A stretch of 64,000 nucleotides of DNA from Pelomonas sp039929605 (GTDB lineage Bacteria; Pseudomonadota; Gammaproteobacteria; Burkholderiales; Burkholderiaceae_C): contig NZ_JBDSQX010000042.1 in the NCBI RefSeq assembly GCF_039929605.1, positions 14,156-78,155 of the forward strand, in the 5' to 3' direction. The position numbers and the translations under genes are program-made. Shown here piece by piece: positions 54,377 to 62,237 of this stretch. How positions within the stretch are numbered: the stretch's first letter is position 1; each line of letters begins with the position of its first letter. The notes under the pieces were generated by a model, which saw nothing but the letters and a program-made list of their open reading frames with translations, made no database searches and was not told the DNA's origin.

Positions 54377-55765
54377 CTATTTTTGCAGCGAGTTCGCTAG
54401 CTGACGACCTCGCATCACACAGTCGTCTGACCAGAAATATTTCCACTGCCCAAAACGTCCAGCCATTGACAATGATGCTGCACTCCGATTGCGTTCTACG
54501 GCATTCCCTCGTGTCCAATCGGTTAAAGGGTGGGTATCGTCCTGCTCTCTAACGAGTCCGTATTTCGCTAACCATTGCCAAATCTCGTCCAGTGCAGCCT
54601 TGGTGTCGTGAAGAAAAATAACGTTTGCCCACGGAGCAATCGAAGTTGTGATATTGCCCTGCCCGCTCACGACCTGCGCAAGCGTTTCCGATGGCAAGAC
54701 CCCCATCTCAACCAATTCCTCATGCACTCGCGCGCCTATTGAAGAAGGATCCGTCAACAGAGGCTTATATCTGCTGAAATAGACTTCCGCCTGCACACCA
54801 GTCCAACCTGGGCCAGGAGCGTTATTTTTCGCCAATTTATCTGTAAAACTCAGGCGCGTGGATATCTTATCTTCGTCATAAACGTAGATCCAATGCTCTG
54901 GGCGTGGGGAGACACCATGTACACCAACATTCACCATCAACAATTGAGTGCAGCTAAGCGCACGAGCCGCGTCACGAACATTAAGCGGGACGTTTATGCA
55001 GGCGTTGATGAAATCCGGCAACGGTATGGTATTTATCAAAGCCTGATATTTCATACACTCGCCGTCAGCAAGCCAAACCGAGCGCTGATCAAGATCGACG
55101 CGTACAACCCGACTTCCAAATCGAATTCGAGCATCTTTCGCCATACTCTTTGCAAATGACTGGTAGCCACCGCGTCGAGGATAGCGAACGGTATTTATGT
55201 AATGCGTTGAATGTGGCATTGGACCTTTCGATCCGGCGAGAACCGCGTCTACATCGGGCTTAAGGACTCGTCCACCCAACCAATCTGTAGACAGAGCTGC
55301 CGGCTCAACCGTCCAATATTTCCTGGTATACGCTGCCGGGAAAGTTTTCGCGAAAGTACTTCCGAATGCGGCGTCAAGCCACTGCGCATAGTTAATTGGA
55401 TCGGGCTCCCCCGCAAGACTGCGGGAGTGCAAGAAGGACTGTAAACACTCAGTACGCAGCGGCTCGGGCACCTGAAAGAGAGCCGTCTGCGCTGGGTGAT
55501 TGATCCAGGTGCCCTGAAAATAGTTCGAAACACAGACGGGAAATTCTTCAAACTCTCCCCCCACTGCTTGAACGAAGAGCTCTCTAACATATTCGTGCTT
55601 GGTAAAGGAGACGTGTGGTCCCTGATCCCAAGTGAACCCACTTTGGCGCAGACTTGACGCATGCCCAAAGGCTGAAGCGCCCTGCTCCAGAACAAGCCAG
55701 CCCTCGTGCCCAAGGTGATATGAGCAACTGAGCCCCGCAAGGCCCGCACCGATAATTATATTCAC
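54377..55765 (-). CDS. UDP-galactopyranose-mutase-like FAD-dependent protein
   Basis: 462 residues. The GTG start (NIIIGAGLAGLSCSY) overlaps the upstream SDR stop as GTGA, which fixes it. Rossmann FAD motif GAGLAGLSCSYHLGHEG leads; WDQGPHVSF follows, where mutases bind flavin. The stretch YTRKYWTVEPAALSTDWLGGRV parallels the K-W...ELPxxxxxRxP block of UGM. Near the C-terminus AGRFGQWKYFWSDDCVMRG parallels UGM's GRLxxYxYYDMH. It could ring-contract a CDP- or UDP-sugar to the furanose, or act as an oxidoreductase; neither is shown. It is the terminal gene of the CDP-sugar run. Confidence 0.75.
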   Translation of the reverse strand: MNIIIGAGLAGLSCSYHLGHEGWLVLEQGASAFGHASSLRQSGFTWDQGPHVSFTKHEYVRELFVQAVGGEFEEFPVCVSNYFQGTWINHPAQTALFQVPEPLRTECLQSFLHSRSLAGEPDPINYAQWLDAAFGSTFAKTFPAAYTRKYWTVEPAALSTDWLGGRVLKPDVDAVLAGSKGPMPHSTHYINTVRYPRRGGYQSFAKSMAKDARIRFGSRVVRVDLDQRSVWLADGECMKYQALINTIPLPDFINACINVPLNVRDAARALSCTQLLMVNVGVHGVSPRPEHWIYVYDEDKISTRLSFTDKLAKNNAPGPGWTGVQAEVYFSRYKPLLTDPSSIGARVHEELVEMGVLPSETLAQVVSGQGNITTSIAPWANVIFLHDTKAALDEIWQWLAKYGLVREQDDTHPLTDWTRGNAVERNRSAASLSMAGRFGQWKYFWSDDCVMRGRQLANSLQK

Positions 55766-56628
55766 GGCTGGGGCCTTGATTGGGGATGCAAATCGTCCAT
55801 CAAGGCGGCAAATCGCATGGGCTCCGAAGCTCGGTACGGGACCGCGCCTATCAGCAGGCGGCCTCGAGCGTCCAAACGACGCCACCATAGTTCAGCGAAC
55901 TTGTGCAGCGGTACGGGGAATCCGGATGCCACGTTCCTTACATTGGGAATTCCAGCGAGGACCGTGGTCGATGACGCCGCATCCAAGAATGCCTGCGCAA
56001 CTTCCGCCACCGGCACAAAGTCGCGAACCTGCTCGCCGGTCGTCATCGGAAAGTCTTCGCCAGCGAGCGCTGCCTTTTTCAATGAGGGGAAAAAATTTGA
56101 TTGATTCTGCCCATCTCCAAAAGCAGAAAAGATGCGGAGATAGCAAAGTTCAAGCTGATATTGCGCTGCCAGTGCAATCGCGAGCATGTAGCTTGCGGCT
56201 TTTGAGGCCGCGTAGGCATTCGTAGGCTCAAGCGGCGCGTCAACGGGCAGATTTTCAAATCTGTCCGCGCTTCGACCGTATTCCGCGAATGACCCCGCCA
56301 ATATCACACGTCGTATACCAGCAGCGGCGGCAGACTCGAGAAGCCGCGCTGTGCATTCCACATTCCAACGCACTAGTTCGCTCACAGTGGCTCGTTGAGG
56401 GCTGACGCCAACAGACGCCAAATGCAAGAGAACGTCATGGCCCGCAAGATCCTGTGCTTCCACTTCATCCAGCGGGCGTTCCAACCAGCTTACCGAACAG
56501 AAGTCAAAAGGGATCCGACACTGAGATCCAGGGCGACGAACGGCGGTAATCTGATGGCCTCGGAGTTGCGCCAGCTTTAATACGTGACTTCCGATAAAGC
56601 CGGTTCCACCAGTAACGAACATTTTCAT
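55762..56628 (-). CDS. NAD(P)-dependent sugar epimerase/reductase (SDR), AscF/RfbJ-like role
   Basis: 288 residues. Extended-SDR fold: cofactor loop GGTGFIGSH, catalytic Ser in AGSFAEYG, and the Y-x3-K in YAASKAAS. Position directly after the epimerase and RfbH makes it the best candidate for the C4-keto reductase that completes a CDP-3,6-dideoxyhexose (AscF for ascarylose; abequose or paratose synthase otherwise). Stereochemistry cannot be read. GTGA overlap with the flavoprotein couples the two. Confidence 0.8.
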   Translation of the reverse strand: MKMFVTGGTGFIGSHVLKLAQLRGHQITAVRRPGSQCRIPFDFCSVSWLERPLDEVEAQDLAGHDVLLHLASVGVSPQRATVSELVRWNVECTARLLESAAAAGIRRVILAGSFAEYGRSADRFENLPVDAPLEPTNAYAASKAASYMLAIALAAQYQLELCYLRIFSAFGDGQNQSNFFPSLKKAALAGEDFPMTTGEQVRDFVPVAEVAQAFLDAASSTTVLAGIPNVRNVASGFPVPLHKFAELWWRRLDARGRLLIGAVPYRASEPMRFAALMDDLHPQSRPQP

Positions 56629-56630
56629 GG

Positions 56631-57164
56631 CTAGAACGCCGATTGATATTCAAAAAATGATGGATGACTTACATCTCGCTTGGATATCGTGGGCGAATTG
56701 ATACCCCAATCAAAACCAAAGCTATCCCACTTCACCCCAGCATCATGACTAGGGGCGTGTTGTGTGCTCGTTTTGTAGATCATCAAACTATGTTCTTCCA
56801 ACGATTTGAATCCATGAGCCACGCCACTTGGAATAAAAATCAGATGCGGCCGCGCAGCCTCAAGGACGATTGATGCCGCACGGCCATAATCGGCGCCTGG
56901 CCGCAAATCTAGAAGCACATCCAGGACGGCACCGGCGGCACAATAGACTATCTTGTCATGGTGGTGCGGGGGAGTCTGAAAATGCATTCCTCGAATCACC
57001 CCCTTTTTCGAAAAGGAATAGAACTCCTCTCGAAAATCAAATTCCAGTCCATTGTCACCGAATGCTGAACGGCTGTAAGTCTTGACAAACGACCCCCGAT
57101 CGTCATCAAAACGATCTAGTAGGACAACACGTACGCCGCTGAGCAATGGCTGAAGGAATTCCAT
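56631..57164 (-). CDS. RmlC-like sugar epimerase, probable AscE-type 5-epimerase
   Basis: 177 residues, cupin fold. FDDDRGSFVKTYSRSAF and RGMHFQTPPHHHDKIVY match the RmlC family, with the catalytic His in RGMHFQ. In the segment where RmlC has YKCTDYYAPEHE, including its catalytic Tyr, this protein reads YKTSTQHAPSHD, so the aromatic pair is replaced by Gln-His. In the CDP-ascarylose route AscE is an RmlC homologue that epimerises only C5; the context fits this. Starts 12 bp downstream of rfbH and ends 2 bp before the SDR gene. Confidence 0.8.
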   Translation of the reverse strand: MEFLQPLLSGVRVVLLDRFDDDRGSFVKTYSRSAFGDNGLEFDFREEFYSFSKKGVIRGMHFQTPPHHHDKIVYCAAGAVLDVLLDLRPGADYGRAASIVLEAARPHLIFIPSGVAHGFKSLEEHSLMIYKTSTQHAPSHDAGVKWDSFGFDWGINSPTISKRDVSHPSFFEYQSAF

Positions 57165-57176
57165 AACAGTCGACGT

Positions 57177-58529
57177 TTAAAAGTTCACGCCGAAGAACTC
57201 GTCCAGCTTGCTGGCGATGTAGTCCAACTGTTCCTGGCCTAGCGCGGGGAACGTTCCTAGCCAGAACGTCTGGTTCATCACGATGTCGGTGTTGGTCAGC
57301 TCGCCACTGACGCGATAGTTCCGGCCCGTCATGTAGGGCTGCTTGGTCAGATTGCCCGCGAACAGCAGGCGCGTGCCGATCTTGTTCTCTTCAAGGAAAT
57401 TGATCAGGTCCGCGCGCTTGACGCCTGCGCTGTCCTTGACGATCAGCGGAAAGCCGAACCAGGATGGTTCGGAGTTGGGCGTGGCTTCGGGAAGGTGCAG
57501 AAACTCAGCCACGCTGGCCAGCTTCGCCTTTAGATAAGCGAAGTTCGCGCGGCGCTTGGCAATGAATTCCTCGACGCGGTCCATCTGCGCCAGCGCGCAA
57601 GCGGCCTGCATGTCCGAAATCTTTAGGTTGTAGCCTAGATGGCTGTACGTGTACTTGTGGTCGTATCCGTCGGGCAGCTCGCCGCCAAGTTCCTTCTTAG
57701 TCCAGCAGAAGCGTTTATCGCAGGTGTTGTCCTTGCCCGGTGGGCAATAGCAGTCGCGGCCCCAGTCGCGGAACGATTCGGCGATCAGCTTCAGCTCGGC
57801 ATTGTTGGTGAAAACCGCGCCACCTTCACCCATCGTGATGTGGTGAGCAGGGTAAAAGCTCAACGTGCCGATGTCGCCGAAAGTACCAACCAGTTGACCG
57901 TTGTAAGTCGCCCCAAGTGCGTCGCAGCAGTCCTCGATCAGCCACAGGTTGTACTTCTTGCACAGCGCCGTGACCACGTCCAGGTTGAACGGATTGCCCA
58001 AGCTGTGAGCCAGCATGATGGCCTTTGTCTTTGGCGAGATCGCCGCCTCGATCTTGCTGGCGTCGATGTTGTGGGTGGCCAGGTCGACATCGACAAAGAC
58101 TGGCACAGCACCGAATTGGACGATCGGGTTCACGGTTGTCGGGAAGCCGGCGGCTACGCCGATGACTTCGTCGCCCTGCTGGATCGCTCGCTTGCCCAGC
58201 TTCGGGCTGGTGAGCGTCGAGAAGGCAACGAGGTTCGCCGACGAACCGGAATTGACGGTAATAAGGTACTTCACGCCCAGGAACTGGGCTAGGCGCTGCT
58301 CGAACATCGCGTTGAAGCGGCCGGTGGTCAGCCAGCCGTCGAGCGACGCGTCGACCATCATCTTCAGTTCACCAGCGCCGATGACCTTGCCAGAAACAGG
58401 CACAACGGTTTCGCCTGGTACGAAAGGCTTAGGTGCATACGCTATGTTGGCATATTGCTGGACCAGCTCACTGATCTGGCTACGGAGCTTGTCCAGTTGC
58501 GGCTGGAAAGTAATAGTGGTGGTGCTCAT
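57177..58529 (-). CDS. rfbH: CDP-4-dehydro-6-deoxyglucose 3-dehydrase (E1)
   Basis: 450 residues from MSTTTITFQPQL. PMP-dependent aminotransferase fold, with His in place of the PLP-lysine: SFYPAHHITMGEGGAV. A [2Fe-2S] cluster motif is seen as DCYCPPGKDNTCDKRFCW (C-x-C-x7-C-x4-C). Both features are specific to RfbH/DdhC/AscC, which removes the C3 hydroxyl with the reductase AscD. Gene is ATGA-overlapped with rfbG. GC content here is close to the genome average. Confidence 0.95.
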   Translation of the reverse strand: MSTTTITFQPQLDKLRSQISELVQQYANIAYAPKPFVPGETVVPVSGKVIGAGELKMMVDASLDGWLTTGRFNAMFEQRLAQFLGVKYLITVNSGSSANLVAFSTLTSPKLGKRAIQQGDEVIGVAAGFPTTVNPIVQFGAVPVFVDVDLATHNIDASKIEAAISPKTKAIMLAHSLGNPFNLDVVTALCKKYNLWLIEDCCDALGATYNGQLVGTFGDIGTLSFYPAHHITMGEGGAVFTNNAELKLIAESFRDWGRDCYCPPGKDNTCDKRFCWTKKELGGELPDGYDHKYTYSHLGYNLKISDMQAACALAQMDRVEEFIAKRRANFAYLKAKLASVAEFLHLPEATPNSEPSWFGFPLIVKDSAGVKRADLINFLEENKIGTRLLFAGNLTKQPYMTGRNYRVSGELTNTDIVMNQTFWLGTFPALGQEQLDYIASKLDEFFGVNF

Positions 58530-59590
58530 ACGTCGGATCGATATTGAGAGATTTGATTCAGGCATACGGCGCGCATGTCATGTCCCGAAAGCCAAGCATG
58601 ATGCCAATCGGTAATTCGGGTTAGCGCAGTATCTAGCGACCAGCGTGGTGTCCACTGCAGGCGCTGATGCGCCTTTGAGACGTCCAACTTCAGGAAACTG
58701 GCTTCATGGGGATGCCTTCCAGGCTGCAACGTCCAAGAGGCGTCGCTGCCCCATGATTCGCATAGATATTCAACAATCCACTGTACAGGCCGGGCGTCGT
58801 CGTCGCGGGGCCCAAAATTCCAACCTTCTGCGTCGGCTTGGCCTTGTGTGTACAGGCGCTCAGCCAGTAGCAAGTAGCCAGAGAGCGGCTCCAACACATG
58901 CTGCCACGGACGTATCGCATGCGGGTTTCGGATCAGAACCGGCTCTTTGTTTTGCAACGCACGCAGGATGTCCGGCACCAGGCGGTCCAGCGCCCAATCG
59001 CCTCCGCCGATGACATTGCCGGCGCGCGCAGTCGCCAATGCGATGCCAGCGTCCTTGAGGAAGGACTTGCGGTAGGCCGAACTCACCAACTCCGCGCAGC
59101 CCTTGCTGTTGGAGTAGGGATCGTGACCTCCCATTGGTTCGTCCTCACGGTAGCCCCAGAACCACTCACGATTCTCGTAGCACTTGTCGGTCGTGACATT
59201 GACGATCGTCTTGACCGATCCTGCCGTGCGTGCGGCCTCAAGCACATGGACAGTGCCCATCACATTGGTCGCATAGGTCTCGACCGGTTGATCGTAGGAG
59301 AGCCGTACCAATGGCTGCGCCGCCATGTGAATGACTATCTCAGGCTTGAAATCATCAATTTGCGCCTTCACCGCAGCGCAGTCGCGGATGTCGACAATGT
59401 GGTGCGCCATACCCTCCGCAACCCGTGCGACCTCGAACAGACAGGGCCCAGTGGGTGGCTTTAACGCCAGACCGCGAACAGTCGCACCCATCGATAAGAG
59501 CCAAAGACTTAACCAACTGCCCTTGAAACCTGTATGGCCGGTTATAAGGACTTTTTTGTTCCGCCAGAAATCAGGATTGGTCTGTCGCAT
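58526..59590 (-). CDS. rfbG: CDP-glucose 4,6-dehydratase
   Basis: 354 residues from MRQTNPDFWRNKKVLITGHTG. SDR cofactor motif GHTGFKGSW, VNVTTDKCYENREW (T-D-K catalytic region) and Y-x3-K as YSNSKGCAE; RPWQHVLEPLSGYL is typical of RfbG. Second step of the CDP-3,6-dideoxyhexose pathway. Confidence 0.95.
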   Translation of the reverse strand: MRQTNPDFWRNKKVLITGHTGFKGSWLSLWLLSMGATVRGLALKPPTGPCLFEVARVAEGMAHHIVDIRDCAAVKAQIDDFKPEIVIHMAAQPLVRLSYDQPVETYATNVMGTVHVLEAARTAGSVKTIVNVTTDKCYENREWFWGYREDEPMGGHDPYSNSKGCAELVSSAYRKSFLKDAGIALATARAGNVIGGGDWALDRLVPDILRALQNKEPVLIRNPHAIRPWQHVLEPLSGYLLLAERLYTQGQADAEGWNFGPRDDDARPVQWIVEYLCESWGSDASWTLQPGRHPHEASFLKLDVSKAHQRLQWTPRWSLDTALTRITDWHHAWLSGHDMRAVCLNQISQYRSDV

Positions 59591-59600
59591 ATGTTTCGCC

Positions 59601-60374
59601 TCAATCCCACTTCTTCCAGGGCGCCTTGCCGGAACTCCACAGCTCCTCCAGCATGTGCTTGTCGCGTAGCGTGTCCATTGGCTGCCAGAAGCCATGATGC
59701 TCATAGGCCATCAGCGCCCCGTCCTTTGCCAACCTCATCAGCGGCTCCTGCTCCCAAGTTGTGCTGTCGTCTTTCAAATAGTCCAGCACACTAGGCGACA
59801 GCACAAAGAATCCACCATTAATTAGCGCACCGTCGCCCTTTGGTTTCTCTGTAAAACTGTGGACTTCGTGATCACGAATGTCGAGCGCTCCAAAGCGGCC
59901 AGGCGGATATGTCGCAGTCAGCGTAGCGGCCTTCCCATGCGATTTGTGAAACTTGATCGTGGCACCGATGTCGACATCGCTGACGCCGTCTCCGTACGTA
60001 AAACAGAAAGCATCTTCGCCACGCACGTAATCTGCAACGCGACGCAGGCGGCCACCGGTCATCGACTCATCACCCGTGTCAACCAAAGTGACATTCCAGG
60101 GTTCCGCCCGTTTGTGATGGACTTCCATCCTATTGCTGCGCATGTCAAAGGTCACATCAGACATGTGCAAAAAGTAGTTTGCGAAGTACTCCTTAATGAC
60201 GTAGCCCTTGTATCCACAGCAGATTACGAAGTCATTGACCCCATGGTGCGAGTACATCTTCAGGATATGCCAAAGGATCGGACGTCCGCCGATCTCGACC
60301 ATCGGCTTAGGGCGAGTCGACGTTTCTTCGCTAAGGCGTGTGCCTAGCCCACCAGCCAGAATGACTGCTTTCAT
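59601..60374 (-). CDS. rfbF: Glucose-1-phosphate cytidylyltransferase
   Basis: 257 residues, full length. AGGLGTRLSEETSTRPKPMV nucleotidyltransferase signature, TYGDGVSDVD, GRFGALDI and the C-terminal GFWQPMDTLRDKHMLEELW are characteristic of RfbF. Produces CDP-glucose, the committed precursor. 10 bp upstream of rfbG. Confidence 0.96.
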   Translation of the reverse strand: MKAVILAGGLGTRLSEETSTRPKPMVEIGGRPILWHILKMYSHHGVNDFVICCGYKGYVIKEYFANYFLHMSDVTFDMRSNRMEVHHKRAEPWNVTLVDTGDESMTGGRLRRVADYVRGEDAFCFTYGDGVSDVDIGATIKFHKSHGKAATLTATYPPGRFGALDIRDHEVHSFTEKPKGDGALINGGFFVLSPSVLDYLKDDSTTWEQEPLMRLAKDGALMAYEHHGFWQPMDTLRDKHMLEELWSSGKAPWKKWD

Positions 60375-60406
60375 GGAGATGTCCTATTGAGGATTATTCG
60401 GAATAT

Positions 60407-61399
60407 TCAGGTTTCCGACGAACACACGAAAGCGTCTGAATGAAACTGGCGTCGTGGTAGACCAGCTGCCTGTAGTTGCACTTGAGCACTATGAATCATT
60501 GCGTCGGAGCCGCATGCATAAACGAGTGTGTTCGGCAGATCTGGTCCATCGGCCAGCATCACATCTTGGACATGTCCTCGGGCGCCCACCCATTCATCAT
60601 CGGCACGCGACAGCACAGGTACCAATCGAAATGGCGAAACAACCATCTTTTCAATGTAGAGATCGTCCCGGTGGCGCGCCCCCCAATAGACCGTTGTATT
60701 CCGTGGCTGTGCGTCAACAGGAAGCTTGTCCAAGCCTTCCAGAATAGCCTTCACAGGCGCGATACCAGTACCAGTTGCAAGGAGAACTAGATCCTTACCA
60801 GCCTGCGCTCGAACGAAAAACGTTCCCAACGGACCGCGTAGCCGCAGGAGGTCATTTACCTTTGCATGCTGAAACCAATAGCGACTCATCGCGCCGTTTG
60901 GAACTTCTCGAATGTACAGTTCGATGTGCTTGTCCGGTCGCGGGGCATTTGCTACTGAATAGCTGCGTCGAACACCTTCGCTACCGATCACCTCGATGTA
61001 CTGCCCAGGCAGGAACTCAAAGTCTGATGTTGGAGGCAAGCGCAACTGAACACGCATAACATCACGCGTCAATCGCTCAACCGCCTGGATCCGGCAAGGG
61101 ACCGTCTTGGATTGCGGCAAAACAACCTCTCCAAGGTCGTCGATTTCTATTGCCACAGGACCACGCGCTTGGCGAATGCACGTTAGGACGAAGCCTTGCG
61201 CACGCTCGTCGGCTGTCAGACCAAGCTCGTCATGGGTTGCGGCGGTCTCGCCCGAAAGGACCTTACCTTTGCAGGTACTGCAGCGCCCCGTTCGACAACT
61301 GTAGTCAAAGACAATCCCCTGCCTAAGAGCTGCCTCGAGGATCGGCTCGTCGGGCCGGGCCTCAAAGTTGCGGCCACTTGAAGTGGAAATGGAATGCAT
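60407..61399 (-). CDS. ascD: CDP-6-deoxy-L-threo-D-glycero-4-hexulose-3-dehydrase reductase (E3)
   Basis: 330 residues. N-terminal plant-type [2Fe-2S] domain (SCRTGRCSTCKGKVLSGE ... TCIRQ), central FAD domain (RSYSVANAP), and C-terminal NADH domain (LLATGTGIAPVKAI, YACGSDAMI). Matches AscD/RfbI/DdhD, which feeds electrons to the E1 enzyme. First of the biosynthetic genes, 94 bp downstream of the MarR-like regulator. Confidence 0.93.
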   Translation of the reverse strand: MHSISTSSGRNFEARPDEPILEAALRQGIVFDYSCRTGRCSTCKGKVLSGETAATHDELGLTADERAQGFVLTCIRQARGPVAIEIDDLGEVVLPQSKTVPCRIQAVERLTRDVMRVQLRLPPTSDFEFLPGQYIEVIGSEGVRRSYSVANAPRPDKHIELYIREVPNGAMSRYWFQHAKVNDLLRLRGPLGTFFVRAQAGKDLVLLATGTGIAPVKAILEGLDKLPVDAQPRNTTVYWGARHRDDLYIEKMVVSPFRLVPVLSRADDEWVGARGHVQDVMLADGPDLPNTLVYACGSDAMIHSAQVQLQAAGLPRRQFHSDAFVCSSET

Positions 61400-61493
61400 G
61401 AGTGGAAATCTTCGGCAACTCAATAGCCGATGTTCATAATCTCAGACCAAGCTTGGCGTCGACACATGCGCTGGCATGTGCCATCCTCCGACC

Positions 61494-61868
61494 TCATGAT
61501 TTCCCTATTCGGATGCCCGAGTCACGCGCTTCGGACTGCACAGCCTCAATCTCTATCTTCAAGAGTTCATACTCCACAAGTTTTCTTTTCAGGAATCTAC
61601 CCGCAAGAACAGCCTTCTCGGAAAGTCCTCTGGGCGTGAGCACATAGACGTATCCGAACTTGTTCTTCGAACTCGAAAAATTCTGCATCTTCACCCAGCC
61701 TCTCTCAATCAACGCCTTGAGGCAATAGTTGAGCGCGCCAACACTAACGCCCAGGATTTCCGCTAACTCCCGCTGGGTATGGTCAGGATTATCTTCAAGA
61801 AGACGCATTACTCGAAAGTATGTATCTTCCTGAATTTGAGCTTGGCGACTGAGATTGGATTGAAGCAA
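61494..61868 (-). CDS. MarR-like EPS-associated transcriptional regulator
   Basis: 124 residues (TTG start; a downstream ATG at MRLLED would remove part of the fold). A winged HTH with DHTQRELAEILGVSVGALNYCLKALIERGWVKMQNF is followed by a wing (SSKNKFGYVYVLTPRGLSEKAVL) and a C-terminal helix (RFLKRKLVEYELLKIEIEAVQ). This pattern is that of the small regulators regularly placed at the head of exopolysaccharide operons in beta- and gammaproteobacteria. Likely controls the leftward CDP-sugar/glycosyltransferase run. Confidence 0.82.
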   Translation of the reverse strand: MLQSNLSRQAQIQEDTYFRVMRLLEDNPDHTQRELAEILGVSVGALNYCLKALIERGWVKMQNFSSSKNKFGYVYVLTPRGLSEKAVLAGRFLKRKLVEYELLKIEIEAVQSEARDSGIRIGKS

Positions 61869-62237
61869 GACGACGGGGAGAAAGTAGCGTTTGTCCGCAG
61901 GCGGCTCGCAGTGCCCGTCCCGCTGTCAAGTCAGCGTCGGGCGGCGGACGAGACTCCAGCCAGAGAGACTTCCGTTTGAAGTTGAACGATCCTACCGCAT
62001 CCCTTACATCGCAGCTCTGACTCACCGCCGCGCTCAACGTGACTGTCCGTGACAGCGTGCCATCCGGGCGACTCAAAACGCTGTCTGCGCTCAACCGTCT
62101 CCATTTCATCTGACAATCCAAAGTGGACCGGCGACCAAGGATGCACAGCACTCTTAATGTGGAAGACACCCCCACCGGGCGCGACAACATCTGACCTGAA
62201 GCCGGCCGGAGCGTGAGGACGCAACGGTGGGAATCGC
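61869..62237. other. 369-bp region between the MarR-like gene and IS110
   Basis: Holds the regulator's promoter and probably the right half of the IS110 non-coding end. No clear -35/-10. The only coding signal is a weak minus-strand ORF at 61931-62104, listed separately. Confidence 0.4.
61931..62104 (-). CDS. Possible small Cys-containing protein (low support)
   Basis: 57 codons from METVERRQRF, ending VSSAARR. Contains LRCKGCGRIVQLQ, a C-x2-C knuckle. No ribosome-binding site is obvious, and the frame continues upstream without a family match. It may be a fragment displaced by the IS110 insertion or chance. Confidence 0.2.
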   Translation of the reverse strand: METVERRQRFESPGWHAVTDSHVERGGESELRCKGCGRIVQLQTEVSLAGVSSAARR

